Below are positions 1-7,545 of a stretch of DNA of 16,251 nucleotides, one piece after another. The DNA lies in assembly GCA_031255325.1 (NCBI GenBank), contig JAIRST010000053.1, positions 1 through 16,251 of the forward strand. Reading direction: 5' to 3'. The notes beneath the pieces are model-generated. The model ran no database searches and was not told the DNA's origin. It worked only from the letters and a program-made list of their open reading frames with translations. The translations under genes were made by a program, and so were the position numbers. The stretch's first letter is position 1; the number at the start of each line of letters is the position of its first letter. The stretch comes from Holosporales bacterium. GTDB taxonomy: Bacteria > Pseudomonadota > Alphaproteobacteria > UBA3830 > JAIRMZ01.

Positions 1-2530
1 CTTCTAGTTTTTGCTTTTCTGCTTTCAAGGCTAATTCTTCGTCTATGAGCCGTTTGCGCTCAGCTTCAATATCGATAACACCACCGACAAACAATGTTAT
101 TGTGCCTCCCTCAACAACAGCAGGGATTGTAAAAATCTTTTCGTTTGGAGGTGTATCCTCAGCTACCGGACAAAGGCGCGCCAATCGTGCACAGAAAGGC
201 TTATACGTATCCCAAAGTGTCGCAAACGCCTCTTCTTGAGGGCGGAATGTCGCTTGTAGTATTGCTCCTGCTGGAATGCGTACTAGGGCGCGAACAGAGC
301 GTATGTATTTAACAACACCGCACACCCAATCGATTTCCAAAGCTGTTTTTTGGAAAGTCTTGGGAGGTGTGACAACAGGCCAAGGTGCTTGACACAATAC
401 TCCGATTTCCGAAAAGCCTAACATGGCGGCTAATTCTTCCGTGACAAACGGCACAAAAGGATTCATAAGGCGTATAATATGCTCAAGAACCCAAAAGGTA
501 ACGGCACGTATCTCTGCTGCCGCCGAATTCTCTTTTTCTTCTAAAACAGGTTTAATAAGCTCTAAATACCAATCACAAAATGTTCCCCAAACATGTCGAT
601 AGAGGGATTGCACACAAAGATCGAACCGGTAAACTTGCAAGGCTTCTTCGATTTCTTGTAAGAGGGTTTTTATCTCCCATACAATCCAACGGGCAAAAGG
701 GTTAACGACGCAATAAGGATCGAAATCTGGTTGCAAGGCGCATTCCTTTAACTGCACAAAACGCGCAGCATTCCAGATCTTTGTCAAAAAGTTACGATAA
801 CTTTCCACTTGCGTTTTCCCAAGACGCACATCCCGTCCAGGAACACATAATGCGGCTAAAGTTAACCGTAATGTATCTGCCCCATAGTATTCGATAAGAT
901 TCATGGGATTCACAACATTCCCACGTGATTTAGACATCTTTTGGCCTTTTTCATCCCGCACCAAAGGATGGATATAAACGTCCTTGAACGGAATGCTGTT
1001 GCGGAAATAGAGACCTATCATAACCATACGGGCTACCCAAAAAAAAATAATATCAAATCCCGTAACAAGCACGTTGCCAGGATAATGAGTCGCCAATTCC
1101 GAAGTCTCCTCAGGCCAACCAAGCGTCATAAAAGGCCATAAAGCAGAAGAAAACCAAGTATCCAAAACATCCGGATCTTGCTTTAAATCCACCACTTTCC
1201 CATATGCTTTTTGGGCTTGTTCCTGCGCCTCTTCCAAGGAGCACGCCACAAACACGCGCCCCTCCGGACTGTACCACGCGGGAATTTCGTGCCCCCACCA
1301 GATCTGGCGAGAAATACACCACGGACGAATATTGCGCATCCAATCAAAGTACGTATTGACCCAGTTTTCCGGCACAAACCGTAATTCTTTTGTCTCGGCG
1401 GCTTTTAAAGCTGGCACCGCAAGCTTCTCGGCATCAACGAACCACTGGTCTGTTAGATAAGGTTCTAAAATAACACCCGACCTATCTCCATGCGGAACAT
1501 TATGCTGAAGGGGCGTGCTACCTTCCAGCAATCCAGCTTCCGTTAGAGCTTCGATAACACGAGTACGGGCATCAAATCGCTCAAGCCCACGAAAACCTTC
1601 TGGAACTTGATCGTTAAGATGGCCACTTTTATCAAGGATGCAAAGCGCAGGCAAAGCATGGCGGGCACCGACCGCAAAGTCGTTAAAATCATGGGCAGGC
1701 GTTATTTTTACGGCCCCAGTTCCTTTTTCCGGATCAGCATACGTATCCGCTATAACAGGAATAAGACGCTCCGTTAAAGGTACCCGTACCTTTTTGCCAA
1801 TAAGGTGCTTATACCGAAGATCGTCCGGATGTACCGCAACAGCGACATCTCCAAAAAGGGTCTCCGGGCGTGTCGTAGCGACAAGAATAAAGCCCGTATC
1901 ATCAGCAAGGGGATACTGGATAGACCACAGATGCCCCCAGATTTCTCGTTCCACGACCTCAAGATCAGATAACGCCGATTTTAAGGAAGGATCCCAGTTC
2001 ACAAGACGTTTATCGCGATAAATAAGACCCGCTTTATATAAGGCAACAAACGCCTCTCGTACAGCGCGTTTTCCGCCTTCGTCCATTGTGAACCGCAACC
2101 GTGACCAATCGCATGAAGTACCTAGCGCCTTCATTTGCTCAACGATGGTGCCTCCAAATTGCTCTTTCCATTCCCATACTTCTTCGATAAAGGCTTCCCG
2201 GCCGATTTCTGTGCGTGATATTCCCTTTTTGGACAGCGCTCTCTCTACCAGCAACTGCGTTACGATACCAGCATGATCAAGACCCGGCTGCCACAAGACC
2301 TGCCGCCCACGCATGCGTGCATAGCGGGCGAGGATATCTTGAATTGTGTAACACAAAGCATGCCCAAGATGGAGCGAGCCCGTAACATTCGGCGGAGGCA
2401 ACATGATAGTGTAGGGTTCGCTATCAGGGATGCGTGTTTTTTGTTCCTTCAGGCTAAAAGGAGAAGCTTCTTCCCAAAGACAGCGGATTTTGTCTTCAAA
2501 ACACTTGGGATCGAAAATCTTTTCAAACAT
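1..2530 (-). CDS. valS: Valyl-tRNA synthetase, C-terminal end cut by the window edge
   Basis: Charges tRNA-Val with valine in the cytoplasm and edits mischarged threonine. I read the minus strand from ATG at 2530 to the left edge without a stop, about 843 codons. It shows the class I signature HLGH (residues 54-57, within PPPNVTGSLHLGHAL), the CP1 editing-domain stretch ATTRPETLFGD, the TWFSSALWPF block, and KMSKS at residues 531-535 (926-940). The visible end, ERKRLIDEELALKAEKQKLE, is the start of the C-terminal coiled-coil arm, so only a few dozen residues should be missing. This is the ordinary bacterial ValRS type, not the archaeal-like form I recall from Rickettsia. The start fits the family N-terminus, but no good Shine-Dalgarno sequence precedes it. 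All short plus-strand frames across this interval are shadows of this gene. Confidence 0.96.
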   Translation of the reverse strand, partial: MFEKIFDPKCFEDKIRCLWEEASPFSLKEQKTRIPDSEPYTIMLPPPNVTGSLHLGHALCYTIQDILARYARMRGRQVLWQPGLDHAGIVTQLLVERALSKKGISRTEIGREAFIEEVWEWKEQFGGTIVEQMKALGTSCDWSRLRFTMDEGGKRAVREAFVALYKAGLIYRDKRLVNWDPSLKSALSDLEVVEREIWGHLWSIQYPLADDTGFILVATTRPETLFGDVAVAVHPDDLRYKHLIGKKVRVPLTERLIPVIADTYADPEKGTGAVKITPAHDFNDFAVGARHALPALCILDKSGHLNDQVPEGFRGLERFDARTRVIEALTEAGLLEGSTPLQHNVPHGDRSGVILEPYLTDQWFVDAEKLAVPALKAAETKELRFVPENWVNTYFDWMRNIRPWCISRQIWWGHEIPAWYSPEGRVFVACSLEEAQEQAQKAYGKVVDLKQDPDVLDTWFSSALWPFMTLGWPEETSELATHYPGNVLVTGFDIIFFWVARMVMIGLYFRNSIPFKDVYIHPLVRDEKGQKMSKSRGNVVNPMNLIEYYGADTLRLTLAALCVPGRDVRLGKTQVESYRNFLTKIWNAARFVQLKECALQPDFDPYCVVNPFARWIVWEIKTLLQEIEEALQVYRFDLCVQSLYRHVWGTFCDWYLELIKPVLEEKENSAAAEIRAVTFWVLEHIIRLMNPFVPFVTEELAAMLGFSEIGVLCQAPWPVVTPPKTFQKTALEIDWVCGVVKYIRSVRALVRIPAGAILQATFRPQEEAFATLWDTYKPFCARLARLCPVAEDTPPNEKIFTIPAVVEGGTITLFVGGVIDIEAERKRLIDEELALKAEKQKLE

Positions 2531-2890
2531 AGATAAAGGATAAAATCATTTCTTTTTTACTTTAACGCAGGAAAGAGCAGACAGCAAGATGAAAGAAGCA
2601 CAAAAGAAAAGAAAAGAAAACAACACCGACCAGTTAGTTCGCACAAAAAATTTCGGATCTATTAACCTCTAAGTATCTTCTATTGACTTAAAGGGATGAA
2701 TTCTATTATCTTATAAGGGGGAGAAGTTTCTCTTCTTTCATTTCTAGCTGTGCAATGACCTAGTCGTTCTGTTTGCGAGTCGTTCAGGAGGATTGGATCA
2801 AAAAGTACTCTCTACTTCACACTGTTATGTATCGCATGAACGGTTTTTTAGACATAAAACCAATTTCAGCACTCTCCCAAACCTCTTTAA

Positions 2891-3079
2891 ATAGAAAACG
2901 TAGAGATTATACATGGCGCACTACCTTCAAAATATATAGGCGCTAAAGGCTCACGGTTAAATGTTTTGGCCAAGGCAGGGAAGCTTGGGTTGAGAGGCAA
3001 GCGTACCATTTTGGAATTAAAAGAAGGGAGAAGATTCCTCTGTGAGAGAAGAACGCGTAGCATACCTCATTCATCGTGA
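2891..3079 (+). pseudogene. Start-less open frame, possible gene remnant
   Basis: An open stretch of 62 codons lies between in-frame stops at 2888 and 3077. It has no ATG or GTG near its beginning, yet its translation is basic and protein-like, including GSRLNVLAKAGKLGLRGKR and then TILELKEGRRF. It overlaps the beginning of the next frame at 3042, which suggests a frameshifted relic of one older gene. I do not recognise the family. It could equally be a chance open frame. Confidence 0.2.
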
Positions 3080-3206
3080 ATCTTCAAGAAGATCTGCCCT
3101 TCGTCAAACCCTCTTGCAACAAGTGGTTTCTTTGTTTGACCGCGAACCTGATACGGACATCGCCACATTAGCAGCTCCTATCGCAACACATGTTCAAATC
3201 GCTTAG
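3042..3206 (+). CDS. Possible small ORF of 54 codons, unrecognised
   Basis: A GTG at 3042 is preceded by a purine-rich GGGAG at 3026-3030, 11 nt upstream, and opens a 54-residue frame ending at TAG 3204-3206. The product would be helical and charged (LIHRESSRRSALRQTLLQQ, then LFDREPDTDIATLAAP), with no signal peptide or membrane segment. Read through two in-frame stops, the same frame continues with plausible sequence (RNAHEIL, then GPLPLENIRSRIF). It may therefore be the decayed end of a longer gene rather than a working small protein. Its family is unknown to me. Confidence 0.22.
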   Translation: MREERVAYLIHRESSRRSALRQTLLQQVVSLFDREPDTDIATLAAPIATHVQIA

Positions 3207-3370
3207 GCAACACAGTAACGCAATGCTCATGAAATTCTTTGAGGACCCTTACCGCTTGAAAACATCCGTTCCAGAATATTTTTACAGTATGAATACTCCA
3301 TTTGCTTAAATTAATAGCGCTTATTATTCTGGCTCGTTAATTCACAAATAACAAATCTTCACATTCAAAG

Positions 3371-3392
3371 GAGTGGAAATCTTTTTCCACTC
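3371..3392 (+). terminator. Perfect 9-bp hairpin upstream of terL, terminator-like
   Basis: GAGTGGAAA (3371-3379) and TTTCCACTC (3384-3392) pair perfectly around a TCTT loop. A T-rich stretch follows (TTCTTGGTTTTT, 3393-3404). It could terminate transcripts entering from the left, or act as a 5' leader structure for terL, whose ATG lies 44 nt further on. The stem is only moderately GC-rich and the T-run is interrupted, so terminator activity is uncertain. Confidence 0.4.
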
Positions 3393-3436
3393 TCTTCTTG
3401 GTTTTTACCAATTCCTTTTTCTTATTTGGAGCTTTT

Positions 3437-4726
3437 ATGTCCCTTTTCTCTGAAAAGCGTCGTACAGCGTTGCGTGCTTTGCTGCGCCTTTTACGTATTG
3501 AACAACGACGCCGACTGACCATACAAAAACATTATAACTGGCTTTTACATGCGCGAAAATCACAACTTCTTCCCTCAGGTGATTGGAAAATCTGGTTGAT
3601 TCTTGCGGGACGCGGTTTTGGAAAAACGCGCACAGGAGCGGAAACAATTCGGCAATGGGTGACTTCTGGAAACTATCGACGTATTGCTCTGATTGCGCAA
3701 ACTATTACAGAAGCACGCGAAGTCATGGTAGAAGGAGAAAGCGGTTTGCTCAGCATTTCTCCTCCGTGGGAAGGGGTCATTTACGAGATGCATAAAAGGC
3801 ATCTGTTATGGAAAAATGGAGCGATCGCGACGCTTTATGGAGCGGAAAACCCCGAGCAACTCCGCGGGCCTCAGTTTGATGGCGCATGGATTGATGAATT
3901 CGCAAAATTTCCCAATCCTGAAGAAACTTTAAATCAACTGTTTCTTTCCTTGCGCTTGGGAGGAGCTCCACGTGCTTTAATCACGACGACACCACGTCCT
4001 TCAATGATATTGAAACGTCTTTTGGAACGAAAAGATATTGTCATAACGCGTGGTAGTACGTTTGAAAACAAAGAAAACCTCCCGGAAAGTTTTTTGACTC
4101 TTGTAAAGAATCAATTTGAAGGTACTCAGTTAGGGGATCAGGAGCTTTATGGAGAAATCGTTGAAAACACAGATACGTTATGGACGCCGGCTCTTTTGGA
4201 AAGGCAACGCCTTGTGAAAGCGCCTGACCTTGCGCATGTTGTTATTGGAGTAGATCCCGCACTCAGCCACCACACGACAAGCGATGAAACAGGCATCGTT
4301 GTTGCCGGACAAGATACGCAAGGAATAGTCTATGTCCTTGCTGATTATAGCACAAAGGCAGCTCCAGAAGAGTGGATGCGCCGTATAGGCGAGATTTATC
4401 ATGCGTTTCATGCCGAGCAAGTTGTTTTGGAAACAAATGCGGGAGGCGATCTCCTTCCGGCACTTTTTGCAAACATTGCACCACACCTATCCCTCAAATT
4501 GGTGCGCGCTTATAAAAGTAAATGGACACGTGCCGAGCCAATCGCTTTACTGTATCGGCAACATCGTGTCTTTCATGTGGGCAGTTTCGATCTGTTAGAG
4601 CATCAAATGCTCACCTATACGCCGCAAGCGACACACTCTCCAGACCGAATGGATGCCCTCGTTTGGGCATTAGAAACTCTTTGCTTAAACAATATCCCGC
4701 AAAAAATGAACATCTGGAGTCTGTAA
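3437..4726 (+). CDS. terL: Phage/GTA-type terminase large subunit (DNA-packaging ATPase-nuclease), solo
   Basis: The motor and endonuclease that packages DNA into phage or gene-transfer-agent heads; 429 residues from ATG 3437. That start has GGAG 5 nt upstream. A longer TTG-started frame from 3398 lacks such a site. The N-terminal ATPase shows Walker A GRGFGKT (58-64), Walker B AWIDE (150-154) and the coupling motif LITTTPRP (181-188). The C-terminal RNase H-like nuclease shows GVDPA (D273), LETN (E332), GGD (D338) and SPDRMDAL (D403, D406). Overall it matches the Terminase_6/GTA g2-like group found through Alphaproteobacteria. No portal, protease, capsid, tail or small-terminase gene is adjacent, which fits the scattered GTA genes known from host-associated alphaproteobacteria. 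The intact motifs argue for retained function, but whether a particle is made cannot be told here. Confidence 0.9.
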   Translation: MSLFSEKRRTALRALLRLLRIEQRRRLTIQKHYNWLLHARKSQLLPSGDWKIWLILAGRGFGKTRTGAETIRQWVTSGNYRRIALIAQTITEAREVMVEGESGLLSISPPWEGVIYEMHKRHLLWKNGAIATLYGAENPEQLRGPQFDGAWIDEFAKFPNPEETLNQLFLSLRLGGAPRALITTTPRPSMILKRLLERKDIVITRGSTFENKENLPESFLTLVKNQFEGTQLGDQELYGEIVENTDTLWTPALLERQRLVKAPDLAHVVIGVDPALSHHTTSDETGIVVAGQDTQGIVYVLADYSTKAAPEEWMRRIGEIYHAFHAEQVVLETNAGGDLLPALFANIAPHLSLKLVRAYKSKWTRAEPIALLYRQHRVFHVGSFDLLEHQMLTYTPQATHSPDRMDALVWALETLCLNNIPQKMNIWSL

Positions 4727-4860
4727 AAGGGAAGCAATATTTTGTAGAGAAGTCTTTTAAGAAGGCGAACTTTCTGAGTTCAATATTACTGAGCTTTAGT
4801 AAGAATTAAACAGATCCTATCCATTGATATTTCTTTTATAGGTGTCAGTCTCGCCCTTCC

Positions 4861-4888
4861 TTGCCTTTTTGACTAAGATGGATATACT
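4861..4888 (+). promoter_or_regulatory. Candidate sigma70 promoter of typA
   Basis: TTGCCT (4861-4866) and TATACT (4883-4888) are separated by 16 bp. They place a transcript start near 4895 and leave a leader of about 34 nt before typA. A TTGACT at 4869-4874 is too close to the same -10 box to serve as its -35 element. Confidence 0.5.
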
Positions 4889-4928
4889 ACTTTTCTTAAG
4901 AGTTAGTAAAACACGCAGTTAAAAGGAA

Positions 4929-6755
4929 ATGATTCAAAATATAAGAAACTTTGCCATCATTGCGCATGTCGATCACGGAAAAACTACACTTGTTGATGCC
5001 CTTTTGCGGCAGGGGGGGATTTTTCGAACGAATCAAGCTGTTTCTGAGCGTGCTCTTGACTCTAACGATTTAGAACGAGAACGTGGCATCACAATCCTTG
5101 CAAAATGCACAGGGTTAACATGGGGAGAGTGTCGCCTTAATATTGTTGATACACCAGGTCACGCGGATTTTGGTGCTGAGGTCGAACGCGTTTTAAGCAT
5201 GGTCGATGGGGTACTTGTTCTTGTTGATGCGGCCGAAGGCCCTATGCCTCAAACGAAATTTGTTACTGGAAAAGCCCTTAAATTGGGTTTACGTCCCATT
5301 GTGGTTGTTAATAAAATTGATAAACCCGAAGCGCGTGCACAAGAAGTCGTTGATGAGGTATTTGACCTGTTTGTTGCCTTGGAAGCGACAGAGGAACAAC
5401 TAGATTTCCCTTTGCTTTATGCTTCGGGACGCCAAGGGTGGGCTGTACGAGACCCCAAAGATACACCAAAAGACTTAACTCCTCTTTTCGAAACGATTTG
5501 CCACCATATTCCGCCTCCGCAAGGCGATATCCACGCGCCTTTTTCGCTGCTTGTGAGTATTATCGAATCCGACCCTTTTCTTGGGCGCGTCCTGACGGGG
5601 CGTGTTTATTCTGGGTCAATTTCTGTGAATAGCCCGGTACAAGTTTTCAATCGTGAAGGGCAGAAAACAGAAGATGCGCGCCTTACAAAACTGCTTATGT
5701 TTCAAGGACTGGAACGCCTTCCTGTTACCACAGTTTCGTGTGGCGATATTGTTGCTATCGCCGGCCTGAAAAACGCTACTGTTGCCGATACTATCACAGA
5801 TAATGAAGGGCATACGCCCATTCCCGCGCTGCCTATTGACCCTCCAACTCTTGCGATGACGTTTTCGGTAAATGATTCTCCCTTGGCTGGCAAAGAGGGG
5901 AAAAAGGTAACGTCACGCGTCATTGGGGAGCGTCTTTTCAAAGAAGCCGAGGGTAATGTCGCAATCGCTGTTCGCCCTCTGGAAAACCAAGAAGCCTTCG
6001 AGGTTTCTGGTCGAGGAGAATTGCAGTTAGGTATCTTAATAGAGACTATGCGGCGCGAAGGTTTTGAACTTTCCATCAGCCGGCCGCGCGTTTTATTTAA
6101 AGAAGATCCTGAAACAGGCGCGCGTTTAGAGCCCATGGAGGAAGTACTTATCGACGTTGACGAGCCTTTTGTCGGGCAAGTGGTGGAGAAGATCAATACA
6201 CGCAAAGGAACGCTTCTGAATATGGCACCTATGGGAGTTGGTCGAACGCGTTTGACGTTCCTTGTCCCAACGCGTGGGCTTGTTGGATATCATGGGGAAT
6301 TTCTGACGGACACGCGGGGAACGGGCGTGATGAGTCGGCTTTTTCATTCTCATGCCCCCTATCAAGGTCCCATTGCAGGTCGACGAACAGGTGTATTAGT
6401 GTCTAATGTTGCCGGCGAAGCTGTTGCGTATGGATTATTCTTCCTTGAAGACAGAGGGGCGCTGTTTATTTCTCCTGGCCAGTCTGTTTACGAAGGTATG
6501 ATTATTGGAGAACATACACGAGAAAATGATTTAGACGTCAATCCAACAAAAGCCAAGCAACTTACGAACATGCGAGCCGCCGGGAAAGATGAGAATATCC
6601 TTCTAACCCCTCCACGACCAATTATTCTCGAACAAGCCCTATCTTATATCACAGATGACGAACTTGTCGAGGTGACCCCCCACAGCATTCGGTTGCGTAA
6701 GAGGTATCTTGATCCGAATGAACGGAAAAAAGCAAAACGCATTAGCAAAGACTGA
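4929..6755 (+). CDS. typA: Ribosome-associated GTPase TypA/BipA
   Basis: A translational GTPase of the EF-G superfamily that binds the ribosome and supports 50S assembly and growth under stress or cold. It has 608 residues, the usual family length. G motifs: HVDHGKTT (13-20), RGIT (52-55), DTPGH (74-78) and NKID (128-131). Domain II, the EF-G-like domains III and V (including GRGELQLGILIETMRREGFE) and the BipA-specific C-terminal domain (TNMRAAGKDENILLTPPR) follow in order. The start is certain from the family N-terminus (MIQNIRNFAIIAHVDHGKTT) and from an in-frame TAA at 4920-4922. AGGA (4924-4927) lies only 1 nt before the ATG, which is unusually tight. It appears to be transcribed alone from the promoter just upstream. 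Only a weak AT-rich hairpin (about 6758-6777) follows the stop. Confidence 0.97.
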   Translation: MIQNIRNFAIIAHVDHGKTTLVDALLRQGGIFRTNQAVSERALDSNDLERERGITILAKCTGLTWGECRLNIVDTPGHADFGAEVERVLSMVDGVLVLVDAAEGPMPQTKFVTGKALKLGLRPIVVVNKIDKPEARAQEVVDEVFDLFVALEATEEQLDFPLLYASGRQGWAVRDPKDTPKDLTPLFETICHHIPPPQGDIHAPFSLLVSIIESDPFLGRVLTGRVYSGSISVNSPVQVFNREGQKTEDARLTKLLMFQGLERLPVTTVSCGDIVAIAGLKNATVADTITDNEGHTPIPALPIDPPTLAMTFSVNDSPLAGKEGKKVTSRVIGERLFKEAEGNVAIAVRPLENQEAFEVSGRGELQLGILIETMRREGFELSISRPRVLFKEDPETGARLEPMEEVLIDVDEPFVGQVVEKINTRKGTLLNMAPMGVGRTRLTFLVPTRGLVGYHGEFLTDTRGTGVMSRLFHSHAPYQGPIAGRRTGVLVSNVAGEAVAYGLFFLEDRGALFISPGQSVYEGMIIGEHTRENDLDVNPTKAKQLTNMRAAGKDENILLTPPRPIILEQALSYITDDELVEVTPHSIRLRKRYLDPNERKKAKRISKD

Positions 6756-7198
6756 GGAACAAAAAAAGTGTTTTGTTACAGTAAGCTGAGAGAAAAGTAG
6801 AACAGTGGAAAGAATTGTCAAAAATAGTAAAAATATATTATACGTCGTTATAAGGAGTTTTTATAGTTGAGAAGGGAAAAGCAGATAATTAGCAGAGTGC
6901 GTTTTTATATAAGGCTAATTTCCAAAAAAGGAGAGATGACAGATATAATAAAACTATTGTCAATGATTTAGGTAAATTTTTGCCTTATTAGATGATATTG
7001 TATTTTATGGCAAAATTCCTCATCTTGATACGTATAAAGTTCAGATCGTAGGATCTGTGTTTGCCCTTTCCAAGGAGCGGGTGATAAAATATTTTAATAG
7101 GTGAGAATCAGATCTTTATTCCTATATTCTTCCGACACGTAACGAAAAATAATACATTATTGCGAATTGAAAAATTCCCCTTAGAGAGTGACATTAGG

Positions 7199-7233
7199 TC
7201 TCTTGGATGAGTTTTCGCGCCAAGAGAGGGCGC
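7199..7233. repeat. Competing inverted repeats, possible structured RNA
   Basis: TCTCTTGG (7199-7206) pairs with CCAAGAGA (7220-7227). Alternatively, GCGCC (7217-7221) pairs with GGCGC (7229-7233). The two helices share bases and cannot form together. No promoter or T-run clearly frames them, so this is structure seen in sequence only, without an assigned role. Confidence 0.3.
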
Positions 7234-7364
7234 TCCCTTTCCTTAAATAGCCTCAAAGTTCGTATTTTGCTTGTTTCATTTTTTTAGCGCTGCTTTCTTT
7301 TATATGAAAATTGTTCCATTCAAAAACTTACATACCAACAGCTCAACGTCTCCGTCTTCCCGTT

Positions 7365-7390
7365 ATAGCTCTTTTATCTTATAGAGCTAT
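7365..7390. repeat. 8-bp inverted repeat before the tRNA-Glu promoter
   Basis: ATAGCTCT (7365-7372) and AGAGCTAT (7383-7390) form a perfect stem with a 10-nt AT-rich loop. The repeat ends 9 bp before the TTGACA of the tRNA promoter. It could be a protein-binding palindrome or a weak hairpin. No T-run follows, so it does not look like an intrinsic terminator. Confidence 0.35.
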
Positions 7391-7399
7391 CTCAGAATC

Positions 7400-7427
7400 T
7401 TGACAGTTTCGGCTTTGGTTTTACAGG
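7400..7427 (+). promoter_or_regulatory. Candidate promoter of tRNA-Glu
   Basis: A consensus -35 box TTGACA (7400-7405) is followed by a weak -10 region. TACAGG at 7422-7427 gives a 16-bp spacer. The start would be near 7434, leaving about 35 nt of 5' leader for RNase P to remove. The -35 box is strong, but the -10 choice is uncertain. Confidence 0.4.
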
Positions 7428-7469
7428 GCTTGTGTTTTTGAAAGGGTTCAGGTAGCTTTCGGCTTATGC

Positions 7470-7545
7470 GTCCCCTTCGTCTAGAGGCCTAGGACATCGC
7501 CCTCTCACGGCGACAACAGGGGTTCGAATCCCCTAGGGGACGCCA
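7470..7545 (+). tRNA. tRNA-Glu (anticodon CUC), CCA encoded
   Basis: A complete cloverleaf closely resembling bacterial tRNA-Glu. The acceptor stem GTCCCCT/AGGGGAC is followed by discriminator G and a genomic CCA (7543-7545). The D-arm contains CTAGAGGCCTAGG. The anticodon stem TCGCC/GGCGA (7497-7501 and 7509-7513) closes the loop CTCTCAC with anticodon CTC at 7504-7506. The T-loop is the standard GGTTCGAATCC. The usual essential isoacceptor has UUC, so this gene reads GAG only and should be a second Glu tRNA. Its last 13 nt overlap, in antisense, the end of the convergent thiN frame. Confidence 0.96.

Larger units (their letters stand above)
2531..3370. other. Gene-poor intergenic region with possible coding remnants
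   Basis: About 0.84 kb between the divergent starts of valS and terL with no gene of normal length on either strand. Near valS the plus strand is purine-rich (about 2571-2622), including three tandem AAAAG units near 2603-2617. The right half holds two overlapping start-poor open frames (2891-3079 and 3042-3206) whose translations look more protein-like than the rest. I see no tRNA, CRISPR array or intact insertion sequence. A convincing valS promoter was not found. Confidence 0.5.
6756..7399. other. Intergenic region between typA and tRNA-Glu
   Basis: About 0.64 kb of AT-rich sequence without a gene of normal length. It contains a 43-codon start-less open frame (6976-7104, ending TGA; translation includes LDDIVFYGKIPHLDTYKV), possibly a relic but too short to call. 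Inverted repeats cluster at 7199-7233 and 7365-7390 and are listed separately. Confidence 0.45.

Noticed and set aside
1110..2021. Several 60-130 codon frames on both strands across the left 2.5 kb.
   Set aside because: They are shadows of the continuous valS frame, which shows clear family motifs throughout.
2571..2622. Purine-rich stretch with AAAAG repeats considered as a CRISPR-like or variable-number repeat.
   Set aside because: Only three short tandem units, no spacers and no associated genes. Simple low-complexity DNA is enough to explain it.
3373..3453. A GTG-started 26-codon hydrophobic frame overlapping the terL start.
   Set aside because: AAAGGA touches the GTG with no spacing and the frame overlaps the hairpin and terL. 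The hydrophobicity comes from the T-rich composition.
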